A stretch of 64,000 nucleotides of DNA from Proteus vulgaris (GCF_016239305.1 NZ_JAEHOQ010000021.1:20692-84691), one strand, 5' to 3'. Shown: positions 9,401-18,705, counted from the first letter of the stretch. Program-made: numbers and translations. Notes: generated by a model not told the origin, from the letters alone.

Positions 9401-9550
9401 TAACTGGTAAATACTATTATCTGTTGCCATAGTGAGTCTATCAGCATAACTACTGGAGATATCACCGGTGAAACCATTTTTTCGAAGAGTATCAAGAAAT
9501 TCTGTTGTGAGTTCACTAACTTGCGGTGCTTGCGATATACGTGGGATCAT
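6494..9550 (-). CDS. ydiJ: FAD/Fe-S oxidoreductase YdiJ (probable D-2-hydroxyglutarate dehydrogenase)
   Basis: A 1018-residue fusion of a vanillyl-alcohol-oxidase-type FAD domain and an Fe-S domain. The FAD-binding part (about residues 45-280) has PRGGGTGTNGQALTDGIVVD and GGMINTDASGQGS; the FAD-oxidase C-domain follows to about 550. A ferredoxin-like region with CLACKACSTQCP lies near residue 685, and a C-terminal CCG-type region (FVSTGCCGMAGTYG) is near 960. YdiJ homologues have been reported to oxidise D-2-hydroxyglutarate; that role is inferred from similarity. It is one codon-overlap upstream of menI. Length and domain order agree with E. coli YdiJ. Confidence 0.93.
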   Translation of the reverse strand: MIPRISQAPQVSELTTEFLDTLRKNGFTGDISSSYADRLTMATDNSIYQLLPQAVVFPRSTADVTIVARLVDEPKFHSLSLTPRGGGTGTNGQALTDGIVVDLSRYMKRIIEINPEERWVKVEAGVIKDELNLFLKPYGFFFAPELSTSNRATLGGMINTDASGQGSMVYGKTSDHVLGVRAVLLGGELLETRAMDTALAENIAQEGSAIGKVYQTVLSRCKEQRKLILEKFPKLNRFLTGYDLRHVFSDDMKRFDLTRILTGSEGTLAFITEATLDITPIPKQRSLVNVKYDSFDSALRNAPFLVKANALSVETVDSKVLNLAREDIVWHSVKELITDVPDKDMQGLNIVEFAGDDEVLIHSQVTSLCQRLDSLMKGGQSGVIGYQVCDDLADINRIYAMRKKAVGLLGNAKGQAKPIPFVEDTCVPPEHLADYITEFRALLDSHQLNYGMFGHVDAGVLHVRPALDMCDPQQELLMKSISDDIVTLTAKYGGLLWGEHGKGFRAQYSPEFFGETLYHELRQIKTVFDPRNRLNPGKICPPLEVDEPMKQVDTIKRGTFDRTIPLSVRQDFKGALDCNGNGLCFNFDAKSPMCPSMKISGQRIHSPKGRAALVREWLRLLTEQGVNPKLLASSLENNKPSLRSLIEKTRNTWKAKRGEYDFSHEVKAAMNGCLACKACSTQCPIKIDVPSFRSKFTELYHQRYLRPLKDHIVSNVELTTPIMAKAPRFFNFFMKQPLVQSLSKHTIGMVDLPLLSSPTLKQQLAGHHALDMTLEDLERLSDKQRSHYVLVVQDPFTSYYDAKVVADFIKLIEKIGFKPVLLPFSPNGKAQHIKGFLRQFSKTAQKTSIMLNRVAKLDIPMVGVDPALVLCYRDEYREILGDKRGDFNVQLVHEWLNKLVSEPIAVRDDAEKWYLFGHCTEVTALPQSMKQWQTIFQRYGQQLEFVSTGCCGMAGTYGHELNNYENSLGIYQLSWGNALKTLPTMRCLSTGYSCRSQVKRIDNIELKHPLQALLEIMP

Positions 9551-9766
9551 TTGTTATAGCTCTTTAATCTAATAGTCCACATTGCTTAATTTTTGATATT
9601 GAAATGTATGCTAAGAGGTACTTTGCCTCATTTTGTACTTTCAGACCGATACCTGTTCACCTTATCATACAATTCTGGCAAATTGCGTAGTGATATAAAC
9701 AACGTGATATTTGCAATGTTTATTCATCTGCTTCTAGCATTTTTATTCGTGTAGGGATTTAAAACC

Positions 9767-10879
9767 ATGGAAAAACCGCAGATCCATACAGATATACCCA
9801 AAGTTTTATTCACTGTTCTTTTTATTTCTTTTTTTATTATCGCCAGTTTTTGGATACTTAATCCCTTTATTGTGGGTTTTATTTGGGCTGGAATGATTGT
9901 TGTTGCCACATGGCCTTTACTACTCATTATTGAAAAACGAGTAAAATATCGTTGGCTATCTACCATGATAATGATGATCTTGATATTACTGATCTTTGTT
10001 ATTCCTATTATCTTGTTAATTAGTAGTGTTATTGATAATAGTGCTCCACTAATTGAGTTAGCCAAATCACCTTCGAATATTCAGCCTCCTCAATTATTAT
10101 GGCTTAATGATATCCCGATGATAGGAAGCAAGCTTTATGATACATGGCACTCTATTCTCGTTTCTGGTGGCAATGCGTTAATCACCAAAATTCAACCTTA
10201 TGTTGGGCAAGCCGCAAACTGGTTTTTTGCTCAAGCCTTAAATATCGGTCGATTTGCTTTGCATTTAGGTGTGATGTTGTTATTTTCTGGCCTACTGTTT
10301 TTACAAGGTGAGAACGTTGTTGCTTGGTTACGTCATTTTGCTATTCGCTTAGCAGGTCAACGTGGTGATGCAGCTATTTTACTAGCATCAATGTCTATTC
10401 GTGCCGTTGCTCTAGGTGTGGTATTAACCGCCTTAATTCAAGCGATTGTCGGTGGTATTGGTCTTGCAATATCGGGGGTACCTTATGCCACAGTACTTAC
10501 CGTTGTCATGTTCATTTGTTGTCTTGCTCAAATAGGCCCTTTATTAGTGCTGATCCCTTCTATTCTATGGTTATTTTGGACTGGAGATACAACTTGGGGC
10601 ATTGTCATGGTGATTTGGGGAGGCGCTGTGGCAACAATGGATGGTGTATTACGCCCATATTTAATCAAAATGGGGGCTGATTTACCGATGGTATTAATTC
10701 TAACGGGAGTTATTGGCGGCATTTTGACATTAGGTATGATTGGATTATTTATTGGCCCTGTTGTTCTTGCTGTTGCTCATAGTTTATTAAATGCATGGAT
10801 AAATGAAGTACCAAAGCCTAATCCTGATCTAACTGAAACTGTAGAATTTATGAATAAAAACTTTATTGAAAAAGAATAA
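9767..10879 (+). CDS. ydiK: AI-2E family transporter YdiK
   Basis: A 370-residue polytopic inner-membrane protein of the AI-2E (UPF0118) exporter family, with about eight hydrophobic segments and the late conserved stretch GADLPMVLILTGVIGGILTLG. Close relative of E. coli YdiK by sequence and by position between ydiJ and rprA. The substrate is not known; the family name comes from TqsA. The ATG at 9767 has TAGGGA about 10 bases upstream. It is divergent from ydiJ, with about 215 bp between them. Confidence 0.92.
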   Translation: MEKPQIHTDIPKVLFTVLFISFFIIASFWILNPFIVGFIWAGMIVVATWPLLLIIEKRVKYRWLSTMIMMILILLIFVIPIILLISSVIDNSAPLIELAKSPSNIQPPQLLWLNDIPMIGSKLYDTWHSILVSGGNALITKIQPYVGQAANWFFAQALNIGRFALHLGVMLLFSGLLFLQGENVVAWLRHFAIRLAGQRGDAAILLASMSIRAVALGVVLTALIQAIVGGIGLAISGVPYATVLTVVMFICCLAQIGPLLVLIPSILWLFWTGDTTWGIVMVIWGGAVATMDGVLRPYLIKMGADLPMVLILTGVIGGILTLGMIGLFIGPVVLAVAHSLLNAWINEVPKPNPDLTETVEFMNKNFIEKE

Positions 10880-10885
10880 ATAATA

Positions 10886-10917
10886 ATGAGCGTGTAAGTG
10901 TAGCTACTTACATGCTC
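10886..10917. other. Stem-loop after ydiK
   Basis: GAGCGTGTAAGT and ACTTACATGCTC pair over 12 positions with one G-T pair and a four-base loop, 6 bp after the ydiK stop. There is no T-run after it, so it may protect the 3' end or work as a weak terminator. Confidence 0.5.
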
Positions 10918-11080
10918 TAAAAATAATAGACTAAAGTTTAATAAAGATTATCAATTTAGGAATGAATTATTATATTTTTATATTCAAACTTACAATTTGA
11001 AACAAATTACATTTTTTTAAACCTGTTTGTTACCAGCTAGTTATATTCACTTTGAAATAGACCAATATTATTTTTATTGA

Positions 11081-11123
11081 GATAATTCTTAGAGCATAAT
11101 TAACACATTTCTCTTAATATAAA
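11081..11123 (+). promoter_or_regulatory. Likely rprA promoter with possible Rcs half-site
   Basis: TATAAA at 11118-11123 is a good -10 element, and the region expected to hold -35 is poor, as in activator-dependent promoters. About 40 bases upstream lies GATAATTCTTA, whose right half resembles an RcsB/RcsA site. Rcs activation of rprA is known in E. coli; the site here is a tentative reading. Confidence 0.4.
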
Positions 11124-11127
11124 TATC

Positions 11128-11257
11128 AACGAAACAAATGTTTCACCGAATTAATGGTTCCGCCTTTCATATTAATAGAATAATTGGCGGAATTAAAGAA
11201 TATAAAATATTGCTGTGTGTAGTCTTTGCCTGTCAGCCCATGATAGGCTTTTTTTTT
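11128..11257 (+). ncRNA. rprA: Small regulatory RNA RprA
   Basis: The 3' half is nearly identical to E. coli RprA: ATTGCTGTGTGTAGTCTTTG at 11209-11228 is followed by the terminator stem GCCTGTCAGCCCATGATAGGC and nine T residues (11249-11257). The position after ydiK also matches E. coli. RprA is an Hfq-binding RNA induced by the Rcs system that activates rpoS translation. The 5' half differs: it can form GAAAC-GTTTC and CCGCC-GGCGG hairpins, and the E. coli rpoS-pairing segment is not recognisable. The 5' end is inferred from the -10 element and is uncertain by 20 bases or more. Confidence 0.85.
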
Positions 11258-11278
11258 GCCTATTATTTAATAATTGTA

Positions 11279-11312
11279 TAAAAAAAGCTCACATTATTTT
11301 GTGAGCTTTAAT
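11279..11312 (-). terminator. Terminator after ppsA
   Basis: The stem AAAGCTCAC (11284-11292) pairs with GTGAGCTTT (11301-11309), with a T-run on the minus strand after the hairpin. It lies about 20 bp past the ppsA stop. Confidence 0.88.
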
Positions 11313-11332
11313 TTATAACATTTATATTAATT

Positions 11333-13705
11333 TTATTGTGCTAATTTCACCCAAGTTTTAATTACAGTATCTGGATTTAAAGATAAACTATCAATCCCTT
11401 CTTCCATTAACCATTGTGCGAAATCTTCATGATCAGAAGGTCCCTGACCACAAATACCCACATATTTACCGTTACGTTTAGCCGCTTGAATCGCCATTGA
11501 TAACAGCGCTTTTACCGCGTCATTACGCTCATCAAACAACGAAGAAACCACACCTGAATCTCGGTCAAGACCTAATGTTAATTGGGTCATATCATTAGAG
11601 CCGATAGAGAAACCGTCAAAATGCGCTAAGAATTGATCTGCTAATAATGCATTTGATGGAATTTCACACATCATAATCACTTTTAAGCCATTTTCACCAC
11701 GTTTTAAACCATTTGCAGCTAATTCTTCGATAACTTCTTCAGCTTGGCGTACCGTACGAACAAATGGGATCATCACTTCCACATTATCTAACCCCATATC
11801 GTTACGAACACGTTTCACTGCTTCACACTCAAGCGCAAAACAACGACGGAAATCATCAGATACATAACGACCAGCACCGCGGAATCCTAACATTGGGTTC
11901 TCTTCATCTGGCTCATAACGATCGCCACCAACTAAATTGGCATATTCATTAGATTTAAAGTCAGACAAACGAACAATCACACGTTTAGGCCAAAATGCTG
12001 CCGCTAATGTCGCAATCCCTTCTGTTAATTTACTAATGTAATATTCAACAGGAGATTCATAGCCAGCCATCATCTCATTAATTTCAGCTTTTAACGCTTC
12101 GCTTTGATCGTCATACTCTAATAATGCGCGAGGATGGACACCAATCATACGGTTAATGATAAATTCTAAACGCGCAAGACCCACACCGTCATTTGGTAAT
12201 CCAGCAAAATCAAATGCACGATCAGGATTACCGACGTTCATCATGATTTTCAGATCAAGTTCAGGCATGTTATCGATTGCGGAGCTCTGAATAGAAAAAT
12301 CCAGCTTGCCATCATAGACAAAACCCGTATCACCTTCTGCACAAGAAACCGTAACGACTTGGCCCTCTGTAATACACTCAGTGGCATCACCACAACCCAC
12401 AACAGCAGGAATACCTAATTCACGAGCAATAATCGCAGCATGACATGTTCTACCGCCACGATTTGTCACAATCGCAGAGGCCTTTTTCATAATAGGTTCC
12501 CAATCTGGATCTGTCATGTCAGTAACCAGTACATCACCCGCTTCAATTCTATCCATCTCATTTAAATTATGGATAACTTTAACTGTGCCGGTACCAATAC
12601 GATGACCAATAGCACGACCTTCAATGATGACAGATCCACTTTCATTTAACTGATAGCGTTCCATCACTTGTTGGTTAGATCGAACGGTTTCAGGTCGAGC
12701 TTGCACAATGTACAAACGACCATTATGCCCATCTTTAGCCCACTCAATATCCATTGGACGACCATAGTGGCGTTCAATCAATACGGCTTGTTTTGCCAAC
12801 TCTTGAACTTCATTATCCGTCAAAGAGAAACGATTGCGCAGTGATTCTGGCGTATCTTCAATGCGTACTTGTTTGCCATGCTCAACACTGTCTGCGTAAA
12901 CCATTTGGATCTTTTTAGAACCTAAGTTGCGACGGACAATTGAAGGCAGGCCTTTTGCTAAAGTTGGCTTGTGTACATAAAATTCATCAGGGTTTACCGC
13001 ACCCTGAACAACCATTTCACCTAAACCATAAGCTGATGTAATAAAGACAACTTGATCGAAACCTGATTCAGTATCGATGGTAAACATCACACCTGAAGAA
13101 GCAAGATCAGAACGCACCATACGTTGAACACCCGCAGATAATGCAACACCACGGTGATCGTAGCCTTGATGGACACGATAAGAAATTGCTCGGTCATTAA
13201 ATAACGAAGCAAATACGTGTTTAATTGCAACGAGAATGGCATCAATACCTTGAACGTTTAAAAACGTCTCTTGTTGGCCCGCAAAAGAAGCATCAGGCAT
13301 ATCTTCTGCGGTTGCTGATGAACGAACGGCAAAAGAAGCTTCTGATTCACCTTCACTTAATGTGAGATAAGCATCACGAATATCTTTTTCAAACTGAGGC
13401 GTAAAAGGTGTATCAATTACCCACTGGCGAATTTGATTACCTGCTTGAGCCAGTTGATTAACATCGTCAACATCAACGCTATCAAGTAATTCATAAATTC
13501 GCTGATTGATACCACTCTGTTCCAGAAAATCATTAAACGCTTGCGCTGTGGTAGCAAACCCATTAGGAACAGAAACACCCAGTTCCGCGAGGTTTGTGAT
13601 CATTTCACCGAGGGAAGCATTTTTCCCACCAACACGATCAACGTCATTCATACCTAATTGGTTATACCAAAGTACATTGCACGGGGTGAGGCTATTGCTG
13701 GACAT
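11333..13705 (-). CDS. ppsA: Phosphoenolpyruvate synthase PpsA
   Basis: PpsA converts pyruvate and ATP to phosphoenolpyruvate, AMP and phosphate, the gluconeogenic entry from pyruvate. Visible are the ATP-grasp N-terminal domain ([20 protein letters not shown]), the swivelling phosphohistidine domain [21 protein letters not shown] read in parts (GGRTCHAAI with the catalytic His), and the TIM-barrel PEP-binding domain with the late GICGQGPSD catalytic Cys. The ATG at 13705 ([15 protein letters not shown]) gives 790 residues, near the usual 792; AAAGGA precedes it. A TTG further upstream is less likely. It is divergent from its regulator gene ppsR, and a Cra-like site lies in between. Confidence 0.96.
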   Translation of the reverse strand: MSSNSLTPCNVLWYNQLGMNDVDRVGGKNASLGEMITNLAELGVSVPNGFATTAQAFNDFLEQSGINQRIYELLDSVDVDDVNQLAQAGNQIRQWVIDTPFTPQFEKDIRDAYLTLSEGESEASFAVRSSATAEDMPDASFAGQQETFLNVQGIDAILVAIKHVFASLFNDRAISYRVHQGYDHRGVALSAGVQRMVRSDLASSGVMFTIDTESGFDQVVFITSAYGLGEMVVQGAVNPDEFYVHKPTLAKGLPSIVRRNLGSKKIQMVYADSVEHGKQVRIEDTPESLRNRFSLTDNEVQELAKQAVLIERHYGRPMDIEWAKDGHNGRLYIVQARPETVRSNQQVMERYQLNESGSVIIEGRAIGHRIGTGTVKVIHNLNEMDRIEAGDVLVTDMTDPDWEPIMKKASAIVTNRGGRTCHAAIIARELGIPAVVGCGDATECITEGQVVTVSCAEGDTGFVYDGKLDFSIQSSAIDNMPELDLKIMMNVGNPDRAFDFAGLPNDGVGLARLEFIINRMIGVHPRALLEYDDQSEALKAEINEMMAGYESPVEYYISKLTEGIATLAAAFWPKRVIVRLSDFKSNEYANLVGGDRYEPDEENPMLGFRGAGRYVSDDFRRCFALECEAVKRVRNDMGLDNVEVMIPFVRTVRQAEEVIEELAANGLKRGENGLKVIMMCEIPSNALLADQFLAHFDGFSIGSNDMTQLTLGLDRDSGVVSSLFDERNDAVKALLSMAIQAAKRNGKYVGICGQGPSDHEDFAQWLMEEGIDSLSLNPDTVIKTWVKLAQ

Positions 13706-13814
13706 TGAGAACAATCCTTTTTTAAACAATTATGAGAGAGAAAAAAAAAGAAAAACCCGCTGCCAAAACGACAACTTAAATAAGCGTATCACAATGTTAT
13801 AGTGAATATAGAAA

Positions 13815-13828
13815 GGTGAATCGATCAA
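13815..13828. promoter_or_regulatory. Cra (FruR)-like site upstream of ppsA
   Basis: GGTGAATCGATCAA fits the Cra operator pattern RSTGAAWCSNTHHW at every position. It lies 110 bp before the ppsA start and 96 bp before ppsR. Cra activation of ppsA is established in E. coli. The match is by eye. Confidence 0.65.
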
Positions 13829-13923
13829 CCAGAAAACTTTATTTTTTTATCCTTTATAATCACTAAAAATGCTATAGATAATGTTGTTTGATTCGCTAAT
13901 TCAGCTAAAAAAAGGTGAGCGTT

Positions 13924-14790
13924 ATGATATTAAGCTTAAATTCTATTAATTGTGATAATAATGAACCCATTGATAGAACAGTCTTTTTTATCTCTGATGG
14001 TACAGCTATTACAGCAGAAGTTTTAGGTCACGCTGTACTTTCTCAATTTCCACTAAGAATGAAAAGTTATACATTACCTTTTGTTTCTACTGTAGAAAGA
14101 GCTGAAGAAATAAAACAGAAAATCTCTGAGATTTATAAAAAGAGTGGCGCTAAGCCCCTTGTTTTTTATTCTATTATTAGCCCTGAAGTTAAACAGGTAA
14201 TAAATAGCAGTGAAGGTTTTTGTCAGGATATTGTACAATCTCTCGTATTACCGCTTGAAAAAGAAATGGGTATTCAAGCCTCACCTAAATTAAATAAAAC
14301 GCACGGACTAACAGAGAAAAATCTTAGTAAATATGACGCCCGTATTGCAGCTATTGAATACACGCTTTCTCACGATGATGGAATATCATTACGTAATCTC
14401 GATCAAGCACAAGTTATCTTAATTGGTGTTTCTCGTTGTGGTAAAACACCCACCAGCCTCTATTTAGCCATGCAATTTGGTATTCAAGCAGCCAATTATC
14501 CATTTACTGCTGATGATATGGATTTCTTAAAACTCCCTGCTGAATTAAAAGAGTATCAACATAAATTATTTGGTTTAACTATTGCACCAGAACGCCTTGC
14601 TGCTATTCGTGGTGAACGTCGTGAGAATAGCCGTTATGCATCAATTCGCCAATGTAGAATCGAATTAGCAGAAGTGGAAGCCCTTTTTAGAAAAAACAAT
14701 ATTCCTTATCTCAATACCACAAATTATTCTGTTGAAGAAATTTCAACCAAGGTAATTGATTCCATGGGATTAGCGAGAAGAATGTTCTAA
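13924..14790 (+). CDS. ppsR: PEP synthase regulatory protein PpsR (kinase/pyrophosphorylase)
   Basis: PpsR inactivates and reactivates PpsA by ADP-dependent phosphorylation of a threonine and Pi-dependent dephosphorylation. The P-loop [11 protein letters not shown] and the family segments [16 protein letters not shown] and [15 protein letters not shown] are all present. I chose ATG 13924 ([11 protein letters not shown]), because AGGTG lies seven bases before it; an in-frame GTG at 13915 overlaps that ribosome-binding site. The product of 288 residues is about ten longer than the E. coli protein at the N-terminus. It is divergent from ppsA and 120 bp upstream of aroH. Confidence 0.94.
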   Translation: MILSLNSINCDNNEPIDRTVFFISDGTAITAEVLGHAVLSQFPLRMKSYTLPFVSTVERAEEIKQKISEIYKKSGAKPLVFYSIISPEVKQVINSSEGFCQDIVQSLVLPLEKEMGIQASPKLNKTHGLTEKNLSKYDARIAAIEYTLSHDDGISLRNLDQAQVILIGVSRCGKTPTSLYLAMQFGIQAANYPFTADDMDFLKLPAELKEYQHKLFGLTIAPERLAAIRGERRENSRYASIRQCRIELAEVEALFRKNNIPYLNTTNYSVEEISTKVIDSMGLARRMF

Positions 14791-14858
14791 GTCTTAACCA
14801 CATTTTTTTATTGGTTTTTCTCTGACAACGCTGTTGAAATTAGCTGAATTTCGTTTAT

Positions 14859-14874
14859 TGTGATCTTAATCACT
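14859..14874. promoter_or_regulatory. CRP-like palindrome before aroH
   Basis: TGTGATCTTAATCACT matches TGTGA-N6-TCACA with one mismatch, 37-52 bp before the aroH start. An adjacent short palindrome GGGTAGACTTACCC (14875-14888) is also present. I did not see a convincing TrpR operator, although aroH is TrpR-controlled in E. coli. Confidence 0.4.
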
Positions 14875-14910
14875 GGGTAGACTTACCCTGTATATTTATT
14901 GAGATGAATT

Positions 14911-15957
14911 ATGTTAAAAACAGACGAACTACGGACTAAGGCTTTAGACAGTCTGGTAACACCAGAAACCTTAGCAAAAGAGTTCCCCATTTCTGATGAG
15001 ATAATCCAAAATATCACATCAGCACGTAAACGAATTGAGGCTATCCTTACTGGTGAAGACAAACGACTTTTAGTGATTGTGGGCCCTTGTTCTATTCATG
15101 ACCCCAAAGCAGCCAAAGAGTACGCCACGAAACTTAACCAGCAAAAAGAACGTTATCATGACCGCTTAGAAATCGTTATGAGAACCTACTTTGAAAAACC
15201 ACGTACTGTTATTGGTTGGAAAGGCTTAATTTCTGATCCTTATCTTGATAATTCTTGCAATGTCAATGAAGGTATCCGCCTTGCAAGAAAATTATTAATT
15301 GAGATAAATACATTAGGTTTACCAACTGCAACCGAGTTCCTTGATATGGTAACGGGTCAGTATATTGCTGATTTGATTAGCTGGGGCGCTATCGGAGCAA
15401 GAACCACAGAAAGCCAGGTTCATCGTGAAATGGCATCAGCACTTTCTTGCCCTGTGGGCTTTAAAAATGGTACGGATGGTAATACCCGTATTGCTATTGA
15501 TGCAATTCGTGCTTCTCGCGTTGGTCACACTTTCTTATCACCTGACAAAAATGGTCGAATGACGATTTACCAAACTAGCGGTAATCCTTATGGCCACATT
15601 ATTATGCGAGGTGGTAAAAAACCAAATTATCATGCAAGCGATATTGCAGATGCTATTGATGCACTAAAACAAGTGGATTTACCTGAGTATCTTATTATCG
15701 ATTTTAGTCATGGCAATTGCGAAAAGATCCATCGTCGCCAATTAGAAGTGGCTCGCAATGTCAGTCAACAAATTAAAGATGGCTCACAAGCAATTGTTGG
15801 CGTGATGGCTGAAAGCTTTTTACAAGAAGGTTCACAAAAAGTATTGCCAGAAAAACCGCTTGTTTATGGACAATCTATTACTGACCCATGTTTAAGTTGG
15901 AATGATACCGAGCAATTGCTTGAATTATTAGCACAAGCCGTTGAAAGTCGGTTTTAA
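14911..15957 (+). CDS. aroH: 3-deoxy-7-phosphoheptulonate synthase, Trp-sensitive type
   Basis: This enzyme condenses phosphoenolpyruvate and erythrose 4-phosphate in the first step of aromatic amino acid synthesis. At 348 residues it equals E. coli AroH in length and aligns throughout: GPCSIHDPKAAKEYA, MRTYFEKPRTVIGWKG and GNPYGHIIMRGGKKPNYHA (split reading), with the metal-ligand Cys of the first motif. Gene position between ppsR and the hemP homologue also points to AroH rather than AroF or AroG. GAGATGA lies just before the ATG. Confidence 0.93.
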   Translation: MLKTDELRTKALDSLVTPETLAKEFPISDEIIQNITSARKRIEAILTGEDKRLLVIVGPCSIHDPKAAKEYATKLNQQKERYHDRLEIVMRTYFEKPRTVIGWKGLISDPYLDNSCNVNEGIRLARKLLIEINTLGLPTATEFLDMVTGQYIADLISWGAIGARTTESQVHREMASALSCPVGFKNGTDGNTRIAIDAIRASRVGHTFLSPDKNGRMTIYQTSGNPYGHIIMRGGKKPNYHASDIADAIDALKQVDLPEYLIIDFSHGNCEKIHRRQLEVARNVSQQIKDGSQAIVGVMAESFLQEGSQKVLPEKPLVYGQSITDPCLSWNDTEQLLELLAQAVESRF

Positions 15958-15971
15958 TAAATTGACTTCTT

Positions 15972-15994
15972 AAGGGGATAATCCTATCCCCTAT
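15972..15994 (+). terminator. Hairpin after aroH
   Basis: AGGGGATA and TATCCCCT form an eight-bp stem with a short loop, 15 bp past the aroH stop, followed by a mildly T-rich stretch (ATTATTTCCCTTTT). It is a probable but not strong intrinsic terminator. Confidence 0.6.
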
Positions 15995-16158
15995 TATTTC
16001 CCTTTTATATTCATTCTGTATTGTTCTTATTTTTTGGTAAAAAGATAAGCCTCTTTTATTCCTTTGTTTTAAATTTCATCACATACCGCTTTATCACTCA
16101 CAATATGACTTAAATTTACCTGTTTACGTTAAAAAAAGCTTGTCTAAACACATTTGTT

Positions 16159-16186
16159 AACGATAATGATTATCATAATGATAACG
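16159..16186. promoter_or_regulatory. Overlapping Fur boxes of the hemP-hmu operon
   Basis: GATAATGATTATCATAATG followed by ATAAC contains two overlapping Fur-type palindromes within 16162-16185, just 20 bp before the hemP start. This is the strongest Fur site in the window and would tightly repress the haem operon in iron-replete cells. Confidence 0.88.
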
Positions 16187-16206
16187 CTTATTACTCTTAG
16201 TGTATT

Positions 16207-16389
16207 ATGAATAAAAAAGCTAATAATTTGGATAGTTCATTAGTTAAGCAGAACTCTCATTCTTCAATGGTTCAATCTATTAATAGTGTTGAATTATTGG
16301 ACAAAAACGGTGTGGTTTACATTCAACATAACGGAGAGTTGTATCAACTACGTCAAACTAAAGCAGGAAAGCTTATCCTGACTAAATAA
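16207..16389 (+). CDS. hemP: Hemin uptake protein HemP
   Basis: A 60-residue protein whose C-terminal 35 residues match the HemP family: VELLDKNGVVYIQHNGELY followed by QLRQTKAGKLILTK. HemP/HmuP proteins lie at the head of haem-uptake operons; in some bacteria HmuP activates the receptor gene. The E. coli homologue YdiE sits at the same place after aroH. No good ribosome-binding site precedes ATG 16207, so the true start could be further in (for example ATG 16267). It lies just downstream of the Fur boxes and 80 bp before the first receptor gene. Confidence 0.85.
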   Translation: MNKKANNLDSSLVKQNSHSSMVQSINSVELLDKNGVVYIQHNGELYQLRQTKAGKLILTK

Positions 16390-16470
16390 TCATTTTTGAC
16401 AATAACTCGCAAGCCACCTATCAGTTCAGCTAGGCAGCCAGCTAAATAACTCCATATACAAGGACTTTTT

Positions 16471-18654
16471 ATGGACATTTATGGTATGTGTATGCTGAAA
16501 AAACATTTCAAATATTCAGGTATAGCAACAGCACTTTGTCTGTTGTATTCCCCTTTTGCCTCTGCACATCACGACAACAGTGATAAGGGAACACTCACGG
16601 TTGTCGGCTATCAAGACAATAAAATCACCGATTTTCATTCTGTTATTAACGTAGATTCTGCGAAAAAACAAACCGCATCAACCTCTGGTGAAATGCTAAA
16701 AGACGTTGCAGGTGTCACCTTAACAGGCACCGGAGTGACAAATGGTAGCAATATTTTAATGCGGGGTTATGACCAGAAGGGAGTGAAAATTCTCGTGGAT
16801 GGGATCCAGCAACCACTAGAAAACACCATCAATAACTTAGGGGGGATTTTTATTGATCCCGCTTTAATTAAACGTATTGATGTTAAACACGGAGGCTCAT
16901 CCATATTACATGGTGAAGGTGCTATGGGGGGTGTAGTTGCGTTTAATACGCTTGATCCACAATCAATATTAAGCACAGGTAAAAAATTAGGTGCAAAATT
17001 ATTTAGTACAATATCATCAGCCGATCGTCATTTCACTTATGGTGGCGTTATTGCAGCAAGACATGATATTGCAGAAGGAGTATTTGCTTATAGCCAACGC
17101 CAACGTGGTCCTATTCGCCTAGCAAATGGTGAAAAGATGGAAAACCACGAATATGTTAAAAGCTTCTTAGCCAAAGCTTATATCTATCCAACTGAAAGCC
17201 AAACATTTATTTTTTCAGCTCGACACTATAATAATAATGGTAGACAAAGAGAAGTCCTGCATCGAATGGGAGGTTTTGGCAAGAATGAAAGTAACCACGT
17301 AGAACGTAAATCAGAACAACAAAATTATTCTGTCACTTATCATTATGAGCCTGAAACAAATGCTTGGGTTAATTTAACCAGCCATTTGTATTATACCCAG
17401 TTTAATATTGATCAAAAATTTCTCACCGATACTTCACTGTCTGATATTCAACGCCGACGCAATGAGCAAGGAAAAATCGGTAGAGATGAAGATCGTACGC
17501 AATTCACTTATGGATTAAAACTTGAGAATACTTCACAGTTTTTCTATTCAGGACAATTAAATCAAAAAATTACGCTGGGAAGTGAAGCTTATCAGCAAAA
17601 AATGGTTTCTAATCAAAATGCTAAAAATTTCCCACTCGCTAAAACGATTTATGTTGGTAATTGGCTAGAAAGCCAAATTTCAACACCTATTTTACCGTTA
17701 ACCTTAACTGCAGGTTTACGTCACCACTATTATAAAAATAAACCACAAAGCGAATTAAATTCGCTTTTAGATTTTTTCAAAAAAAATAAACCTGATTTTC
17801 ATCAAGCAAGTGAGAGCGATATTAGTAAAAATGTTGCACTAACATTTACACCAACACACTGGTTGCAACTCTATGCCTCTTATTCAACTAATATCAGAGT
17901 CCCGACGCTTAATGAGATGTTTAATGATTCGCTTCATTTTTCTATTCCCACTTTTTTCGGTAGCTCAATAAAGGCATTTTGGATCCCGAATCCTAATCTT
18001 CGCCCTGAAAAAAATCGCATTTGGGAATATGGTGGAAAACTCACATTTAACCAACTATTAATGCAAAATGATACGCTTGCGTTTAATGCCTCTTATTTTG
18101 ATACCAAAGCCACCGACTATATTACTTATGGTACTTGGGATGCGCGTATATTAACTAAAAAGCTTCATTTACAAGCAATTAATATTTCTCAAGCCATTAT
18201 TGAAGGTATCGACCTTAGTCTACGTTATTCACATCCATTGATTGCCCTGGGCGTAAATTATAACCGTACTCATACTCTTGAGTTAACCACTCATGAAACG
18301 ATTTCTCCTGTTCGCCCAGAAATACTCACTGCTTTTATTGATTTACCTATTGCCCAAACACCATTTTCATTAGGCTGGGCTGGGAAGTTTGCTAGCGCAA
18401 CGGCAAATAAAGGAACTCATAAGGGACAAGCTCCCCATGTGAAAGGGAAAGCCACTAATCGTCTGCAGGAGTTAATTCAACAACACAGTGGTTATGGTAT
18501 TCACGATTTTTCAATTAGTTATCAATCACAAAAAAATAAAGATATTCAAGCTGCTGTGGTATTGGCTAATGCCTTTAATCGAGAATATTTCTCGGCAATG
18601 GGCGTACCGCAAGAAGGCAGAAATATAAAAATGTCCGTCAGTTATCGCTGGTAG
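16471..18654 (+). CDS. hmuR1: TonB-dependent haem/haemoglobin receptor HmuR1
   Basis: An outer-membrane receptor of 727 residues. The signal peptide ends near YSPFASA-HHD; a TonB box-like GTLTVVGYQ follows, then the plug domain (about 50-170) and the 22-strand barrel ending in the aromatic SYRW. Haem-receptor landmarks are only partly kept: NPNL is at 507-510, but the usual FRAP is IRVP at 475-478, and the plug histidine seen in HmuR2 (TGHID) is absent (ENTINN). AAGGA six bases before the ATG at 16471 supports that start. It is the first of two tandem receptors. Confidence 0.9.
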   Translation: MDIYGMCMLKKHFKYSGIATALCLLYSPFASAHHDNSDKGTLTVVGYQDNKITDFHSVINVDSAKKQTASTSGEMLKDVAGVTLTGTGVTNGSNILMRGYDQKGVKILVDGIQQPLENTINNLGGIFIDPALIKRIDVKHGGSSILHGEGAMGGVVAFNTLDPQSILSTGKKLGAKLFSTISSADRHFTYGGVIAARHDIAEGVFAYSQRQRGPIRLANGEKMENHEYVKSFLAKAYIYPTESQTFIFSARHYNNNGRQREVLHRMGGFGKNESNHVERKSEQQNYSVTYHYEPETNAWVNLTSHLYYTQFNIDQKFLTDTSLSDIQRRRNEQGKIGRDEDRTQFTYGLKLENTSQFFYSGQLNQKITLGSEAYQQKMVSNQNAKNFPLAKTIYVGNWLESQISTPILPLTLTAGLRHHYYKNKPQSELNSLLDFFKKNKPDFHQASESDISKNVALTFTPTHWLQLYASYSTNIRVPTLNEMFNDSLHFSIPTFFGSSIKAFWIPNPNLRPEKNRIWEYGGKLTFNQLLMQNDTLAFNASYFDTKATDYITYGTWDARILTKKLHLQAINISQAIIEGIDLSLRYSHPLIALGVNYNRTHTLELTTHETISPVRPEILTAFIDLPIAQTPFSLGWAGKFASATANKGTHKGQAPHVKGKATNRLQELIQQHSGYGIHDFSISYQSQKNKDIQAAVVLANAFNREYFSAMGVPQEGRNIKMSVSYRW

Positions 18655-18677
18655 ATGAGGAGCAATGATTTATATAA

Positions 18678-18705
18678 CAAAGGGCTGTTTTAACAGCCCA
18701 TTAAA
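18678..18705 (+). other. Hairpin between hmuR1 and hmuR2
   Basis: GGGCTGTT and AACAGCCC pair with a two-to-four base loop (18682-18700 region) in the 70-bp gap between the two receptor genes. There is no strong T-run, so it may modulate processing or partial readthrough instead of ending the transcript. Confidence 0.5.

Noticed and set aside
13706..13729. Longer PpsA starting at a TTG
   Set aside because: The added eight residues contain the ribosome-binding site of the ATG at 13705, and family members begin at the ATG position.
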